Source: Halobacteriovorax sp. | GTDB taxonomy: Bacteria; Bdellovibrionota; Bacteriovoracia; Bacteriovoracales; Bacteriovoracaceae | NCBI GenBank assembly: GCA_024686135.1 | Contig: JAIBDQ010000004.1 | Span: 1-48,960 of the forward strand | DNA length: 48,960 nt | Direction: 5' to 3' | Part shown: positions 1-8,099 of the stretch, one piece after another | Numbering within the stretch: the first letter of the stretch is position 1 | Layout of the letters: each line of letters opens with the position of its first letter | Notes under the pieces: generated by a model | What the model was told of the DNA's origin: nothing | What the model saw: only the letters and a program-made list of their open reading frames with translations | Databases searched by the model: none | Position numbers and translations under genes: made by a program

Positions 1-1
1 A

Positions 2-124
2 ATATCGAGACGACTTGGAATACCACACAAAGACCACTGGAATCATCAGCTAAGCTATAGTGAGTTCTTTACACCAATGATCAAAGAAATGAGTCATTTT
101 ATTTCAGTTCCAAAGGAAATCTAA
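2..124 (+). CDS. C-terminal end of an unidentified protein (5' end outside window)
   Basis: An open frame enters from the left edge and ends at TAA 122-124, giving 40 residues ending in SVPKEI. The segment includes DHWNHQLSYSEFF and MIKEMSHF, a plausible soluble helical tail, but it is too short to assign a family. I take it as a real gene because its stop interlocks with the stop of the next gene on the other strand (CTAA at 121-124), the same 4-nt arrangement seen at six other convergent pairs in this window. The other two plus frames close earlier in this stretch or look non-coding. Confidence 0.55.
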   Translation: MSRRLGIPHKDHWNHQLSYSEFFTPMIKEMSHFISVPKEI

Positions 125-1272
125 AATAGATAACTCATACCAACGATAAGTCTTGGTCCAGACTTAGTTGTAACAGACTCCACATCCGAAGTAGAAAGTG
201 AGCTCTTAATCCCTTGGCTATAAAAATCAAGCATTCCTCTAACTCCAAAACCAGAAGCCGTGTAGTACTTTGCTCCAATTCCTAAACTGAAAAATGTTCC
301 ACTACCTTTGGTCTCAGCATCACCAACAGTCGTACTGCTACTAATTAGGCCTAGGCCTCCACTAACGAAGCCAATCACTCTTTCAAATGAAAGGATGTCA
401 TTATAAAAATGCCAATTAGTTCCGATCCCCATATTGGTCTGAGATGTTTTAATTTCATCGGTAGATACATCACTTGAACTAGTCGTAGAAGAATAATCAA
501 GAGTAGCAAAAAATGAGAACTTTCTTAGCCAGTCTTTTCTATGTGGAAAATATTTTTCAAGTGAACCACCAATTCCCATTGTGGTTTCTTTTCCTGTCGT
601 CACTTCATTACCTTCTATCCCATCGTCTACGCTAGTGCTTAGTGAATGATATTGAAATCTAGCAATAAACTCCCAAGACTTATTATCAAAGACACCTCTT
701 CCCTGTGCATAGGATGAATCTTTAGAGTCCATATTTCTAATATATCCCCCACGCTTTAAATTTACCTGAGGTCTATAGGTTCCCCTTTTCGACTCTACAA
801 CTGGTCCTTCATTTAAACTATCGAGTTCCTCTTGATCACTAGAAGTCTGCATTCCTCTTTGTCTAGATGAGGTATCCCCTCGGGCTATTGATATAGAGTC
901 TGTTCCAGAAGGAACAGGTTCATAAACTAAACTCTTAGAAGCATCCTCAGTTAATTTTAAAGGACTAGAGATTTTTATATTAACAACTTTATCAACATTT
1001 ACTGAATCTGCACTGATCAATCTATAAATTGACCATATCGACCTGGTTGGTGATGCCTTAGAGACGACCCCTCTTGCGATCACCCCTGTCGTCAAAAAGA
1101 ACTTCGCATGATCCCCCACAACCAGACCGTCTTCCAGTCCTCTATTCAAAAGAACTGTTTTCTTTGTGGAGGAGACACTCAAAATTCGAGTAGTCAATTT
1201 TTCATCAATCTCTAATGCAGATACTGATGTTGTAAAGATAAATACGAATAATAAAAATACATTCCCGTACAT
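121..1272 (-). CDS. Putative outer-membrane beta-barrel protein, paralogue of the gene upstream
   Basis: This is a predicted exported protein of 383 residues. The start is placed at the ATG at 1270-1272 because AAGGAAGG lies just upstream and the protein then opens with a clean signal peptide (MYGNVFLLFVF..., cleavage likely after SVSA). A start 11 codons further up would overlap the upstream gene and lack these signs. Residues about 25-95 form a small domain (NRGLEDGLVVGDHAKFF) that matches the same region of the next gene (DRGSLEGVREGQTGQFF). Both also carry an RQRGM motif. The C-terminal half has alternating hydrophobic strands and ends in Phe (GMSYLF), as outer-membrane barrels do. It lies 10 bp after the upstream gene, so co-transcription is likely. 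Function unknown. Confidence 0.7.
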   Translation of the reverse strand: MYGNVFLLFVFIFTTSVSALEIDEKLTTRILSVSSTKKTVLLNRGLEDGLVVGDHAKFFLTTGVIARGVVSKASPTRSIWSIYRLISADSVNVDKVVNIKISSPLKLTEDASKSLVYEPVPSGTDSISIARGDTSSRQRGMQTSSDQEELDSLNEGPVVESKRGTYRPQVNLKRGGYIRNMDSKDSSYAQGRGVFDNKSWEFIARFQYHSLSTSVDDGIEGNEVTTGKETTMGIGGSLEKYFPHRKDWLRKFSFFATLDYSSTTSSSDVSTDEIKTSQTNMGIGTNWHFYNDILSFERVIGFVSGGLGLISSSTTVGDAETKGSGTFFSLGIGAKYYTASGFGVRGMLDFYSQGIKSSLSTSDVESVTTKSGPRLIVGMSYLF

Positions 1273-1282
1273 ATTTCCTTCC

Positions 1283-2818
1283 TTAGAAATAAGTGCTGAG
1301 CCCAAAGGCCACTTTAAAGCGATTTAACGTTATACTTCCAGTTATATCTTCCACGGCGGGGACTGTGTCTAAAATAGAATATTTTGTTGGTTCATAGCTA
1401 AAAGAAACACCTAGTGCGAATCCAACTTTAACTAATTCATCATCGGTATCACCAGATTTGAATCGATATTTAAGACCACCTTGAAAAATGGGTAGGGCCA
1501 AAGTCGAAACTTTATATTCTTGTAATAATTCTGATGAAAGTAAGTTTCCGTTTCCTCTTGCTGCCCCCAATCCAATAAAGCCAATCACTTTCTTAATGGT
1601 TATAGGCTCATTCCACCAATACCAATTAAGAAAGCTTTGAAAGTTTCCATACTTAAGTCTTGCATTTGTATCGCTATTTACAGCATAAAAAGTATTTCCT
1701 TGTTCAAATCCAATCTCAAATGTGAAACTTTTAAAAAAGTCTACCGATCCCCTTAGTGGAACTTCATATGTTATATTTAACGAATAACCTAGCCCCGTAT
1801 TATTTGGGTCTTCAGCTGAAACGGAATCATCCATATCCGTATAAACTTTCAAATTAATTTCATGCCCCATTCTTTCAGACAGTACTCTTTTTCTTCTTGA
1901 TTGCTCTTCAGCGATACCAGTTCGAATAAAGTATTTACGAAGCTGCTCATCCTCCATATCTGCAGACCAGGCCTCACCTTCTCTGGCAATTTTTTCTCTA
2001 GCTCTTGGGCTGATTATTGTTTCACGCTTTGAATGGGCCATTCTTTTTTCATAAGTATTTAAATGACTAGCTCTGTCCGGCCTTGAGTCGCGATAAAGAC
2101 CTTCTAGTCCCGCTTTTTCAGAGTTTATTTTTGTAACAGCACCTTCTACTGTTGATTTGGCGATCTCTCTATCAATCGCCGCTCGAATAGCATCAGGTTT
2201 AACGCCTTGATTGTTTTGATCAATAAATAAAGTTTCAACTTCGTCTAAATAATTTTCTGAGAACTCTGGGTTTCCTCTTTTTTTCCAATTCAAATACTTT
2301 GTTTGTTTGATATCGTAATCAACAGTTGACTGGGTATCGGTGATAATCTGAGACTTCTTATACTCGCCTTCTCTATAAACCATTTCTGATGGCATACCTC
2401 TTTGACGGTCTTCAACATACTCACTTAAACTCTTTGCTCTTGGGAGAAGAACTTTCTTTTCTCTTATCTTATATTTTCTTCTTCCCTCTAATACGACTGT
2501 ATCTCTAGCAAAAAGAATGGATTTCCCTTTTTTTAAAAATTGAAAGTTTTCAATATTCCTAAAAAACCAAAAAGATCTTTCGTTATGAGTTTTAATGACT
2601 TCTGCTTCCCCGATAAAATAGAGCTTTGGGTGGGATGCTTTTCCAGACTGATAGAAGAACTGACCGGTTTGGCCTTCTCTGACACCCTCAAGACTTCCAC
2701 GGTCTACCACGATGCTTGAGCCTGAGCTTGAAACCTCTAGAACTTTGATTCCCTGCATGCCAAAAACTTGTCCAGCATACAAAAATACTATGGAGAGAAA
2801 TAATAAGGTCTTAATCAT
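1283..2818 (-). CDS. Putative outer-membrane beta-barrel protein with N-terminal small domain
   Basis: The protein has 511 residues and begins with a signal peptide (MIKTLLFLSIVFLYAGQVFG). A short SH3-like domain candidate follows (about residues 25-100, with VDRGSLEGVREGQTGQFF), then a long charged, Arg/Glu/Lys-rich middle section (about 105-320). The C-terminal section has beta-strand character and ends in GLSTYF, a terminal aromatic typical of barrel insertion signals. AGGG lies about 5 nt before the ATG. It is the first gene of a two-gene minus-strand operon with its shorter paralogue; the two share the N-terminal domain and the RQRGM motif. No enzymatic motif is visible, so only surface or envelope location is inferred. 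Confidence 0.7.
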   Translation of the reverse strand: MIKTLLFLSIVFLYAGQVFGMQGIKVLEVSSSGSSIVVDRGSLEGVREGQTGQFFYQSGKASHPKLYFIGEAEVIKTHNERSFWFFRNIENFQFLKKGKSILFARDTVVLEGRRKYKIREKKVLLPRAKSLSEYVEDRQRGMPSEMVYREGEYKKSQIITDTQSTVDYDIKQTKYLNWKKRGNPEFSENYLDEVETLFIDQNNQGVKPDAIRAAIDREIAKSTVEGAVTKINSEKAGLEGLYRDSRPDRASHLNTYEKRMAHSKRETIISPRAREKIAREGEAWSADMEDEQLRKYFIRTGIAEEQSRRKRVLSERMGHEINLKVYTDMDDSVSAEDPNNTGLGYSLNITYEVPLRGSVDFFKSFTFEIGFEQGNTFYAVNSDTNARLKYGNFQSFLNWYWWNEPITIKKVIGFIGLGAARGNGNLLSSELLQEYKVSTLALPIFQGGLKYRFKSGDTDDELVKVGFALGVSFSYEPTKYSILDTVPAVEDITGSITLNRFKVAFGLSTYF

Positions 2819-2925
2819 CCTTCCCTGGATAAATAATTTAATAATATCAACTCATTAGAATTTTAACACACTTGGGCGGAAGGAGGAGAAAAAATCAAAA
2901 TTTGCAGTGCATCAATATTGAAATC

Positions 2926-2956
2926 TTGACTCATTCTGTCTATATATAACTATCTT
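2926..2956 (+). promoter_or_regulatory. Possible sigma-70 promoter for the small protein-trxB operon
   Basis: TTGACT at 2926-2931 and TATCTT at 2951-2956 are separated by 19 bp, longer than ideal. An alternating TATATATAAC run lies between them and may supply another -10. The position, 25 bp before the GTG start, is sensible. Confidence 0.3.
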
Positions 2957-2980
2957 AAATTACATAAAAGGAAGTGCCTC

Positions 2981-3169
2981 GTGGCCAGAAAGAAATTCAA
3001 AAAGATCTATCGCTATTCTTGTAACCTTACAGGTGAAGAATATAAAGTAACTACTGAAGCAAAAAACCCAGACGAACTCATGTCGGTTAAGGCCTATTAT
3101 GAATTGAATCCAGAAAAAGATGATCGTCCTGAACATATCAAGATTCAATTAGAGCAAGAAGAACAATAG
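2981..3169 (+). CDS. Small conserved-looking protein of unknown function upstream of trxB
   Basis: The product is a 62-residue charged, Lys/Glu-rich protein beginning MARKKFKKIYRYSC. It has no signal peptide or membrane segment. It starts at GTG, with AAGGAAG about 7 nt upstream. It ends 15 bp before trxB, so the two are almost certainly co-transcribed. The text CNLTGEEYKVTTEAKNPDEL resembles a small, possibly nucleic-acid- or ribosome-associated protein, but I do not recognise the family. An overlapping minus-strand frame of the same length lacks a ribosome-binding site and codon character and is not annotated. Confidence 0.7.
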   Translation: MARKKFKKIYRYSCNLTGEEYKVTTEAKNPDELMSVKAYYELNPEKDDRPEHIKIQLEQEEQ

Positions 3170-3184
3170 GCCAAAAGGAATATC

Positions 3185-4117
3185 ATGGAAAAAAGAAAAG
3201 TTATTATCGTAGGATCAGGTCCTGCGGGTTATACAGCAGCTCTTTATGCTAGCCGTGCAGATTTGAAACCACTAGTTATCCTAGGACACGAGCCTGGCGG
3301 ACAACTAACAACGACTACTGAAGTTGAAAACTTTCCAGGTTTTCCGGAAGGTATCCAGGGCCCTGAGCTCATGGAAAATATGAAGAAACAAACTGAAAGA
3401 TTTGGAACAGAATACTTAAGTGCAAATGTTACAGCAGTCGATTTAAAAGAGCGTCCTTTCAAAGTCGTTTGTGATAATGGAGACGAGTTATTAGCTGAAA
3501 CTTTAATTATTTCTACAGGGGCTTCTGCAAAGTACCTAGGTCTAGATAATGAAAAAGAACTCATTGGTAAAGGTGTTAGCGCCTGTGCCACTTGTGACGG
3601 TTTTTTCTACAGAGATAAAATTGTTCATGTTGTAGGCGGCGGTGATACGGCCATGGAAGAAGCTAGTTTTCTAACAAAGTTTGCTTCTAAAGTTACTGTT
3701 ATTCACAGAAGAGACACTCTTAGAGCAAGTAAGACTATGCAGCAAAGATGTTTTGATAATCCAAAAATTGAATTCCTATGGGATAGCGCTGTAAGTGAAA
3801 TTCTTTTTGATAATACTGGTGTTACTGGAATCAAAGTTAAAAACACTAAGACAGGTGAAGAATCAACTAGAGACACTCATGGTCTATTTATGGGAATAGG
3901 TCACACACCAAATACTGCATTTCTAGAAGGGCAGATAACGACTGATGATCATGGTTTTATAGTTCCTTCTAACTCACCTCATCCAGATACTAATGTTCCT
4001 GGTGTTTTTGCATGCGGTGATGTCCAAGATTCGTATTATCGTCAGGCAATATCAGCTGCTGGTACTGGTTGTATGGCCGCGATGAGAGCTGAAAAGTTCC
4101 TAGAAGACCACGAATAA
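3185..4117 (+). CDS. trxB: Thioredoxin-disulfide reductase
   Basis: This flavoenzyme uses NADPH to reduce thioredoxin in the cytoplasm, keeping protein thiols reduced. The 310-residue length is standard. The FAD-binding GSGPAG motif is at residues 10-15, the redox-active CATC is at 134-137 (C134 and C137), and the NADPH-binding GGGDTA is at about 151-156. The C-terminal FAD motif GVFACGDVQD is present near residue 280. AAAAGGAA precedes the ATG. It is the second gene after the 62-residue protein and is followed by an intrinsic terminator at 4153-4197. Confidence 0.97.
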   Translation: MEKRKVIIVGSGPAGYTAALYASRADLKPLVILGHEPGGQLTTTTEVENFPGFPEGIQGPELMENMKKQTERFGTEYLSANVTAVDLKERPFKVVCDNGDELLAETLIISTGASAKYLGLDNEKELIGKGVSACATCDGFFYRDKIVHVVGGGDTAMEEASFLTKFASKVTVIHRRDTLRASKTMQQRCFDNPKIEFLWDSAVSEILFDNTGVTGIKVKNTKTGEESTRDTHGLFMGIGHTPNTAFLEGQITTDDHGFIVPSNSPHPDTNVPGVFACGDVQDSYYRQAISAAGTGCMAAMRAEKFLEDHE

Positions 4118-4152
4118 AAACCGAGTTTAAAGCTCACCTGATATTTTTACTA

Positions 4153-4197
4153 AGAGAATCGGAAGTGCCTGAAATCACCCGATTCTCTATCTTTTTT
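4153..4197 (+). terminator. Intrinsic terminator after trxB
   Basis: AGAGAATCGG (4153-4162) and CCGATTCTCT (4179-4188) form a perfect 10-bp stem with a 16-nt loop, which may itself contain a GTG/CAC pairing. A T-rich tail ending in six T residues follows. Confidence 0.85.
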
Positions 4198-4304
4198 GGT
4201 CCTATGCTTCATTTATTTTTGACGATGTGTAAGCAAGTTGAAAAAATTTATTGAATCGGAATCTTACGGAGTGAGATTCTTAATGGTCTACCAAGGAAGG
4301 TGTT

Positions 4305-5123
4305 ATGACCCCACTATTTCAATTGGAAACATTGAAGGTATTTTTGCAAATGGATGTGCGAAACCTTTATGTAGAATTCCAAGATAAAACTCTAAAAAAA
4401 CAAACCCTTAAAGACTTAAGTGAAATTATTGATTGGCTCCAACTTCATATAGAAGTTGATTCCGTATTATTAACAACAAAGCATAAAGACTTTGGAGACG
4501 GATGGAATACTGAGGAGTGGAAAACTCTTAACTCAGGTGAAATCCATACCCAAATAGAAGAGTTAAGACAGGTTGTATTCAAGCTAATTCATGTTCCGCA
4601 AACAGTGGTTGCTGATCTTAAAAGAGGGGCGAGCGGTTCCAGTCTAGAGCTAGCATTGGGTGCAGATATTAGAATTATGGAAGAAGGTGGAAGGCTCGTT
4701 TTTAACCACCTACAACAAGGAATGGTTCCAGCTTCCGGCGGGATTGGTTTACTAAGTACATTAATGGGAAAAGCTCAGGCAAAAAACTGGGTGCAAACTT
4801 CTCTTCCAGTTCCTGCTAGCTCTTTAATTACTAGTGGCTTTTTACAAGAAGTTTATAATTTTCAAGATGGTTATACCGATACACTTTTAGATGCCATAGC
4901 TCATCAATCCCCCGTAGCAAGAATTCAAGCTAAGAGAGCATTCGCAGAGATGATCCAGTCAGATATTGCTAAAACTCAAGAAGTGGAATCGACGTTTTCA
5001 TGGGCAGGATATGTAACCGGTGATTTTCTAAAGTTTTTAAGAGAAAAAACTCATAAAGTATTTACCAGTGCTAAAGAATGGAAACAAACTATTAAAGGTG
5101 AAGTAAAAGAGCCAGTCGCTTAG
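4305..5123 (+). CDS. Enoyl-CoA hydratase/isomerase (crotonase) family protein
   Basis: The product has 272 residues with the crotonase fold. VVADLKRGASGSSLELALGADIRIM at about residues 99-123 is the CoA/oxyanion-hole region (usual pattern: an A.xG...GGG..LA...D.R). LVFNHLQQGMVPASGGIGLL at about 128-147 is the second signature block. The usual glycine triplet is replaced by GASGSS, and there is no clear catalytic Glu pair of a hydratase, so the substrate is uncertain. GGAAGG lies 5 nt before the ATG. It stands alone between the trxB terminator and the convergent mevalonate operon, with 2 bp between stops. Confidence 0.8.
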   Translation: MTPLFQLETLKVFLQMDVRNLYVEFQDKTLKKQTLKDLSEIIDWLQLHIEVDSVLLTTKHKDFGDGWNTEEWKTLNSGEIHTQIEELRQVVFKLIHVPQTVVADLKRGASGSSLELALGADIRIMEEGGRLVFNHLQQGMVPASGGIGLLSTLMGKAQAKNWVQTSLPVPASSLITSGFLQEVYNFQDGYTDTLLDAIAHQSPVARIQAKRAFAEMIQSDIAKTQEVESTFSWAGYVTGDFLKFLREKTHKVFTSAKEWKQTIKGEVKEPVA

Positions 5124-5125
5124 TT

Positions 5126-6034
5126 TTATTCAGGTTTGAACTTTAAAAGAGGTCTTATTTCGTAATGTCCTAAAACGTTTGAGGTCTCTTCATAATTCTT
5201 AGTCATCCCAAGAATAAAACCTCCTCCGCCAGCACCACAAAGTTTTAAATAAAAAAGCCCTTCATCTAGTCCTCTTTTCCACAAGTCTTGATAAAGTTTT
5301 GGAATCATCGGAGTAAAGTGTCTTGATTGAAAATCGGATAATTGTCTAAAAAATTCGAAAAGAGAATTCACATTGCCTTCCATGAAAGAAGTTATGCAAC
5401 CATTAGTTATGGGAAGTAAAACATTTTGACAAAGTTTATCAAAATCACTCCCCTTACATTTTTCTAAAAAAAGGTTAACAAGGGGCTCTGTCCTACGAGG
5501 TCTTCCAGTGTTTAGAAGAAAAATAGCACCTTCCCCAACACTATAATCAGGAATATTTACCTGACAAATTTCAGGTCCACTACCATTAATAAGCATTGGA
5601 GCATCCACATGACTGATAAGCGGGTCAACACCACTTGAAGAGCCATGAAAATGGCTTTCCATAAGTGAAAACCTCTTTTTTAGAGTAGAGATATTATCAG
5701 TTTGATCCTTGGTATATTCTGAATAAATAGCAGCAACCAATGCTCCACTAGAACCTAGTCCATACCCCTGAGGGATTGAACTATCAAAATATAGACCTCT
5801 TCCCATATCAAACTCAAAGCGACTTATATCAAATTCAAAACCAAGTTGGTCTCTTGAATCAAGCTTTTTAAGATAGCTAGAAAAGTCTTTTAACTCCGGA
5901 TCAATAGATTTATCGGCCTTAAATCCTAATTCGCCACCAAACACATTATAAGGAATAGACAAGGCCATAGAGTCTTTTATAACGGAATACTCTCCGAATA
6001 AGAGAACCTTTGAATTATACTTTTTACTAAGCAT
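5126..6034 (-). CDS. mvk: Mevalonate kinase (GHMP kinase family)
   Basis: This 302-residue kinase would phosphorylate mevalonate with ATP, the first kinase step of the mevalonate pathway. GHMP motif 1 is LLFGEYSVI (11-19), the ATP-binding loop is PQGYGLGSSGA (88-98), and motif 3 is the glycine-rich CGAGGGGF (266-273). It is the last gene of the five-gene operon. Its ATG lies inside the end of mvaD (8-nt overlap), and with no strong ribosome-binding site it is probably translationally coupled. Which of the two GHMP kinases in this operon acts on mevalonate is inferred: this one has the ordinary mevalonate-kinase motifs, the other is of the GYDIA type. Confidence 0.85.
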   Translation of the reverse strand: MLSKKYNSKVLLFGEYSVIKDSMALSIPYNVFGGELGFKADKSIDPELKDFSSYLKKLDSRDQLGFEFDISRFEFDMGRGLYFDSSIPQGYGLGSSGALVAAIYSEYTKDQTDNISTLKKRFSLMESHFHGSSSGVDPLISHVDAPMLINGSGPEICQVNIPDYSVGEGAIFLLNTGRPRRTEPLVNLFLEKCKGSDFDKLCQNVLLPITNGCITSFMEGNVNSLFEFFRQLSDFQSRHFTPMIPKLYQDLWKRGLDEGLFYLKLCGAGGGGFILGMTKNYEETSNVLGHYEIRPLLKFKPE

Positions 6035-7049
6035 TATTTATCACCGGTCCTGTGCCTATCTTATCATCAATCCACTTACCATCTTCTAGTAAGGGAGTAA
6101 GTTCACTTTTTATAAAATCAACAACCTCTTTCTTTTTCTCTAATGGATAAAGTAAATGGATATTAGGGCCCGCATCTAAAGTAAAGCAGGCCGGAATCAT
6201 GGTTTCTTTTCTAAAAGCACGTACTTTTTCAATGATGCCCAAAGACTCAGGCTTAATTAAAATAAAAGATGGGTTAGAATTCATCATTAAACCATGAAGT
6301 TCTAAGGCCTCTGTTTCAACAATATCACAAAACCTCATCTTATCTTCATTAAGCATCACATTATAAAGCTCATTCATTCTGCTCTTGGCATGTTTAAACC
6401 TTGCCTCTGCATAAGGGTGAGTTTCCATTAATGCATGACCCTGCCGGCTACTTACAGGTTTTTCAGAAGAAGAAACAAGTAAAATGGCGTCTCCCCAGTC
6501 ATTCCACTTTTCAGTTAACTCAGGAATCTCAGAAGCATATTCATCACTAGTCCCTTCTCTCCACTGTCCCCAAGTAACAACTCCACCATATACACTTCTA
6601 CAGGCCGACCCTGAGCCGAGTCTGGAGAAATCTGAAGCATTTTGGAAAAACTTTTTCTCTTCTAGGTCTAAGACTCCTTCACTTTTTAGAAGTTCAGAAA
6701 AACAAAGTGAAAGACTGGCCATTGATGAAGCGGAGCTAGCAATACCCGCTGAATGAGGGAAGCTATTTGAGCTCTCAATCTTTAATGAATACTTTTTTAG
6801 ATCGGGATAATTTTTTTCCCATAATTCTCGATAATCTATTATCTTTTTCTCAAAACTATGGGACTGATTTCCTTCAAAAAGAAATTCTGTTTGGTAATGA
6901 CCTTCTTCCCAAGTCATTCGAGTTGTAGTTCTAGATTCACTTAACGTGAAGCTTAAAGAGGGGTTTTGAGGGATTTGAATACCTTTTTTTCCCCAGTATT
7001 TAACTAACGCAATATTTGAAGGAGCTATGCACTCAATGGAGTTGGTCAT
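6027..7049 (-). CDS. mvaD: Diphosphomevalonate decarboxylase
   Basis: The enzyme carries out ATP-dependent decarboxylation of 5-diphosphomevalonate to isopentenyl diphosphate, the last step of the classical pathway. The 340-residue length is normal. The hallmark NIALVKYWGK is at 12-21, the ATP-binding HSAGIASSASSMASL is at 99-113, SGSACRSVYGG (with the conserved Arg151) is at 146-156, and DAGPNIH with the catalytic Asp292 is at 292-298. AAGGGAATA precedes the ATG. The start overlaps the upstream GHMP kinase by 17 nt, and the stop overlaps mevalonate kinase by 8 nt. Confidence 0.95.
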   Translation of the reverse strand: MTNSIECIAPSNIALVKYWGKKGIQIPQNPSLSFTLSESRTTTRMTWEEGHYQTEFLFEGNQSHSFEKKIIDYRELWEKNYPDLKKYSLKIESSNSFPHSAGIASSASSMASLSLCFSELLKSEGVLDLEEKKFFQNASDFSRLGSGSACRSVYGGVVTWGQWREGTSDEYASEIPELTEKWNDWGDAILLVSSSEKPVSSRQGHALMETHPYAEARFKHAKSRMNELYNVMLNEDKMRFCDIVETEALELHGLMMNSNPSFILIKPESLGIIEKVRAFRKETMIPACFTLDAGPNIHLLYPLEKKKEVVDFIKSELTPLLEDGKWIDDKIGTGPVINNA

Positions 7050-8085
7050 TATTCCCTTCCCCTGGATGGGTTAAGATCAACTCACTATATGGAATCACAA
7101 CATCTAAGTTTTTACTTTGAAAATAAGATCTCGTCTCATCAAATCCTTTTTGAGATGTTACCAGGACAAAGTCTCCGCCCCATGCTCCGAGAGATTTAAT
7201 TTCTCCCCAAAAGTCAGAAAAACGATCTTCTTTAACAGTCTTCATTCCAAGGTTTTCTGAAACAATTTTCTCATGATCTTTAACAAGTAGTTCAAACTCA
7301 TCGAAATCCTGACATTCCAGCATGGATTTAGAGATATAGCTTAAGCTTTTAAAAACATCTTTTGAGTAAGGTCTTTTTTCTGAGTAGTGATTAATAGCTT
7401 CTCTACTATCTTTTTTCTGACCTAAATAAACAAAATATAAATTTTGATTAAAAGAGGGTTCGAATAAGACCGGAGACCAATGGGGTCCTTCACTATCTTT
7501 TTCATACATTATGGGACCTTCAGACTGAGCGCAGGCGATATCGTATCCGCTTCCCCCATAGGTATTAAACTGAAGTTCAAATGGGCTGACATAGGCCCAC
7601 TGAGCAATATTATAAATTAGTGTTGAACTGCTTCCAAGTCCCCACTCAAGTGGAAAGCCAAGTCTCGTCTCTACGACGACATCTACACCATCTCTTAAGA
7701 AGTGTGAGTTTTGCTTTCTGGCCTGTCTTAAGATTTTTTGAAGGAAAAGTACTTCTTGGCTTGGGTTTTCATCGATACAATCAAAATGCCAAAATTCAAA
7801 CTTGGCTTCTAACCAAAGTCTTCCTTCAACATCAAAGCTTTTCCATACAAGTATTGGATTAAAGCTTGGAGAATAATGCACGGACATACTTTGACCAACT
7901 CGGGTTGGAAGAGCGATGGCCTTAGCTCCATCTAAAACAAAGTATTCTCCCGTTAGAAGAAGCTTTCCTTGTCCAAAATAAAAATCATCAGAACTTTGAC
8001 CATCTAATCTAGGTCCATCCTGATCTTGCTCTACTAAATATTTTAAAAGTGGATTATCCTTTTCTGGTTGTTCCAAATTTCTCAC
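7033..8085 (-). CDS. GYDIA-family GHMP kinase, candidate phosphomevalonate kinase
   Basis: The product is a 350-residue GHMP-superfamily kinase. Motif 1 is GKLLLTGEYFVLDGA (40-54), the ATP loop is PLEWGLGSSS (145-154), GYDIACAQ (180-187) names the subfamily, and GAWGGDF (300-306) corresponds to motif 3. The position between mvaA and mvaD, in an operon otherwise lacking phosphomevalonate kinase, argues that it phosphorylates 5-phosphomevalonate. As far as I know, GYDIA kinases near mevalonate genes are also typical of Bacteroidota. Translation starts at GTG with a strong GGGGGA about 7 nt upstream, 14 bp after mvaA. The role assignment is inference; the family assignment is firm. Confidence 0.85.
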   Translation of the reverse strand: MRNLEQPEKDNPLLKYLVEQDQDGPRLDGQSSDDFYFGQGKLLLTGEYFVLDGAKAIALPTRVGQSMSVHYSPSFNPILVWKSFDVEGRLWLEAKFEFWHFDCIDENPSQEVLFLQKILRQARKQNSHFLRDGVDVVVETRLGFPLEWGLGSSSTLIYNIAQWAYVSPFELQFNTYGGSGYDIACAQSEGPIMYEKDSEGPHWSPVLFEPSFNQNLYFVYLGQKKDSREAINHYSEKRPYSKDVFKSLSYISKSMLECQDFDEFELLVKDHEKIVSENLGMKTVKEDRFSDFWGEIKSLGAWGGDFVLVTSQKGFDETRSYFQSKNLDVVIPYSELILTHPGEGNNDQLH

Positions 8086-8099
8086 AGTATATCCCCCAA

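Noticed and set aside
2960-3148. Minus-strand 62-codon frame over the small protein upstream of trxB
   Set aside because: It is a shadow of the plus-strand gene, which has the ribosome-binding site and operon position.
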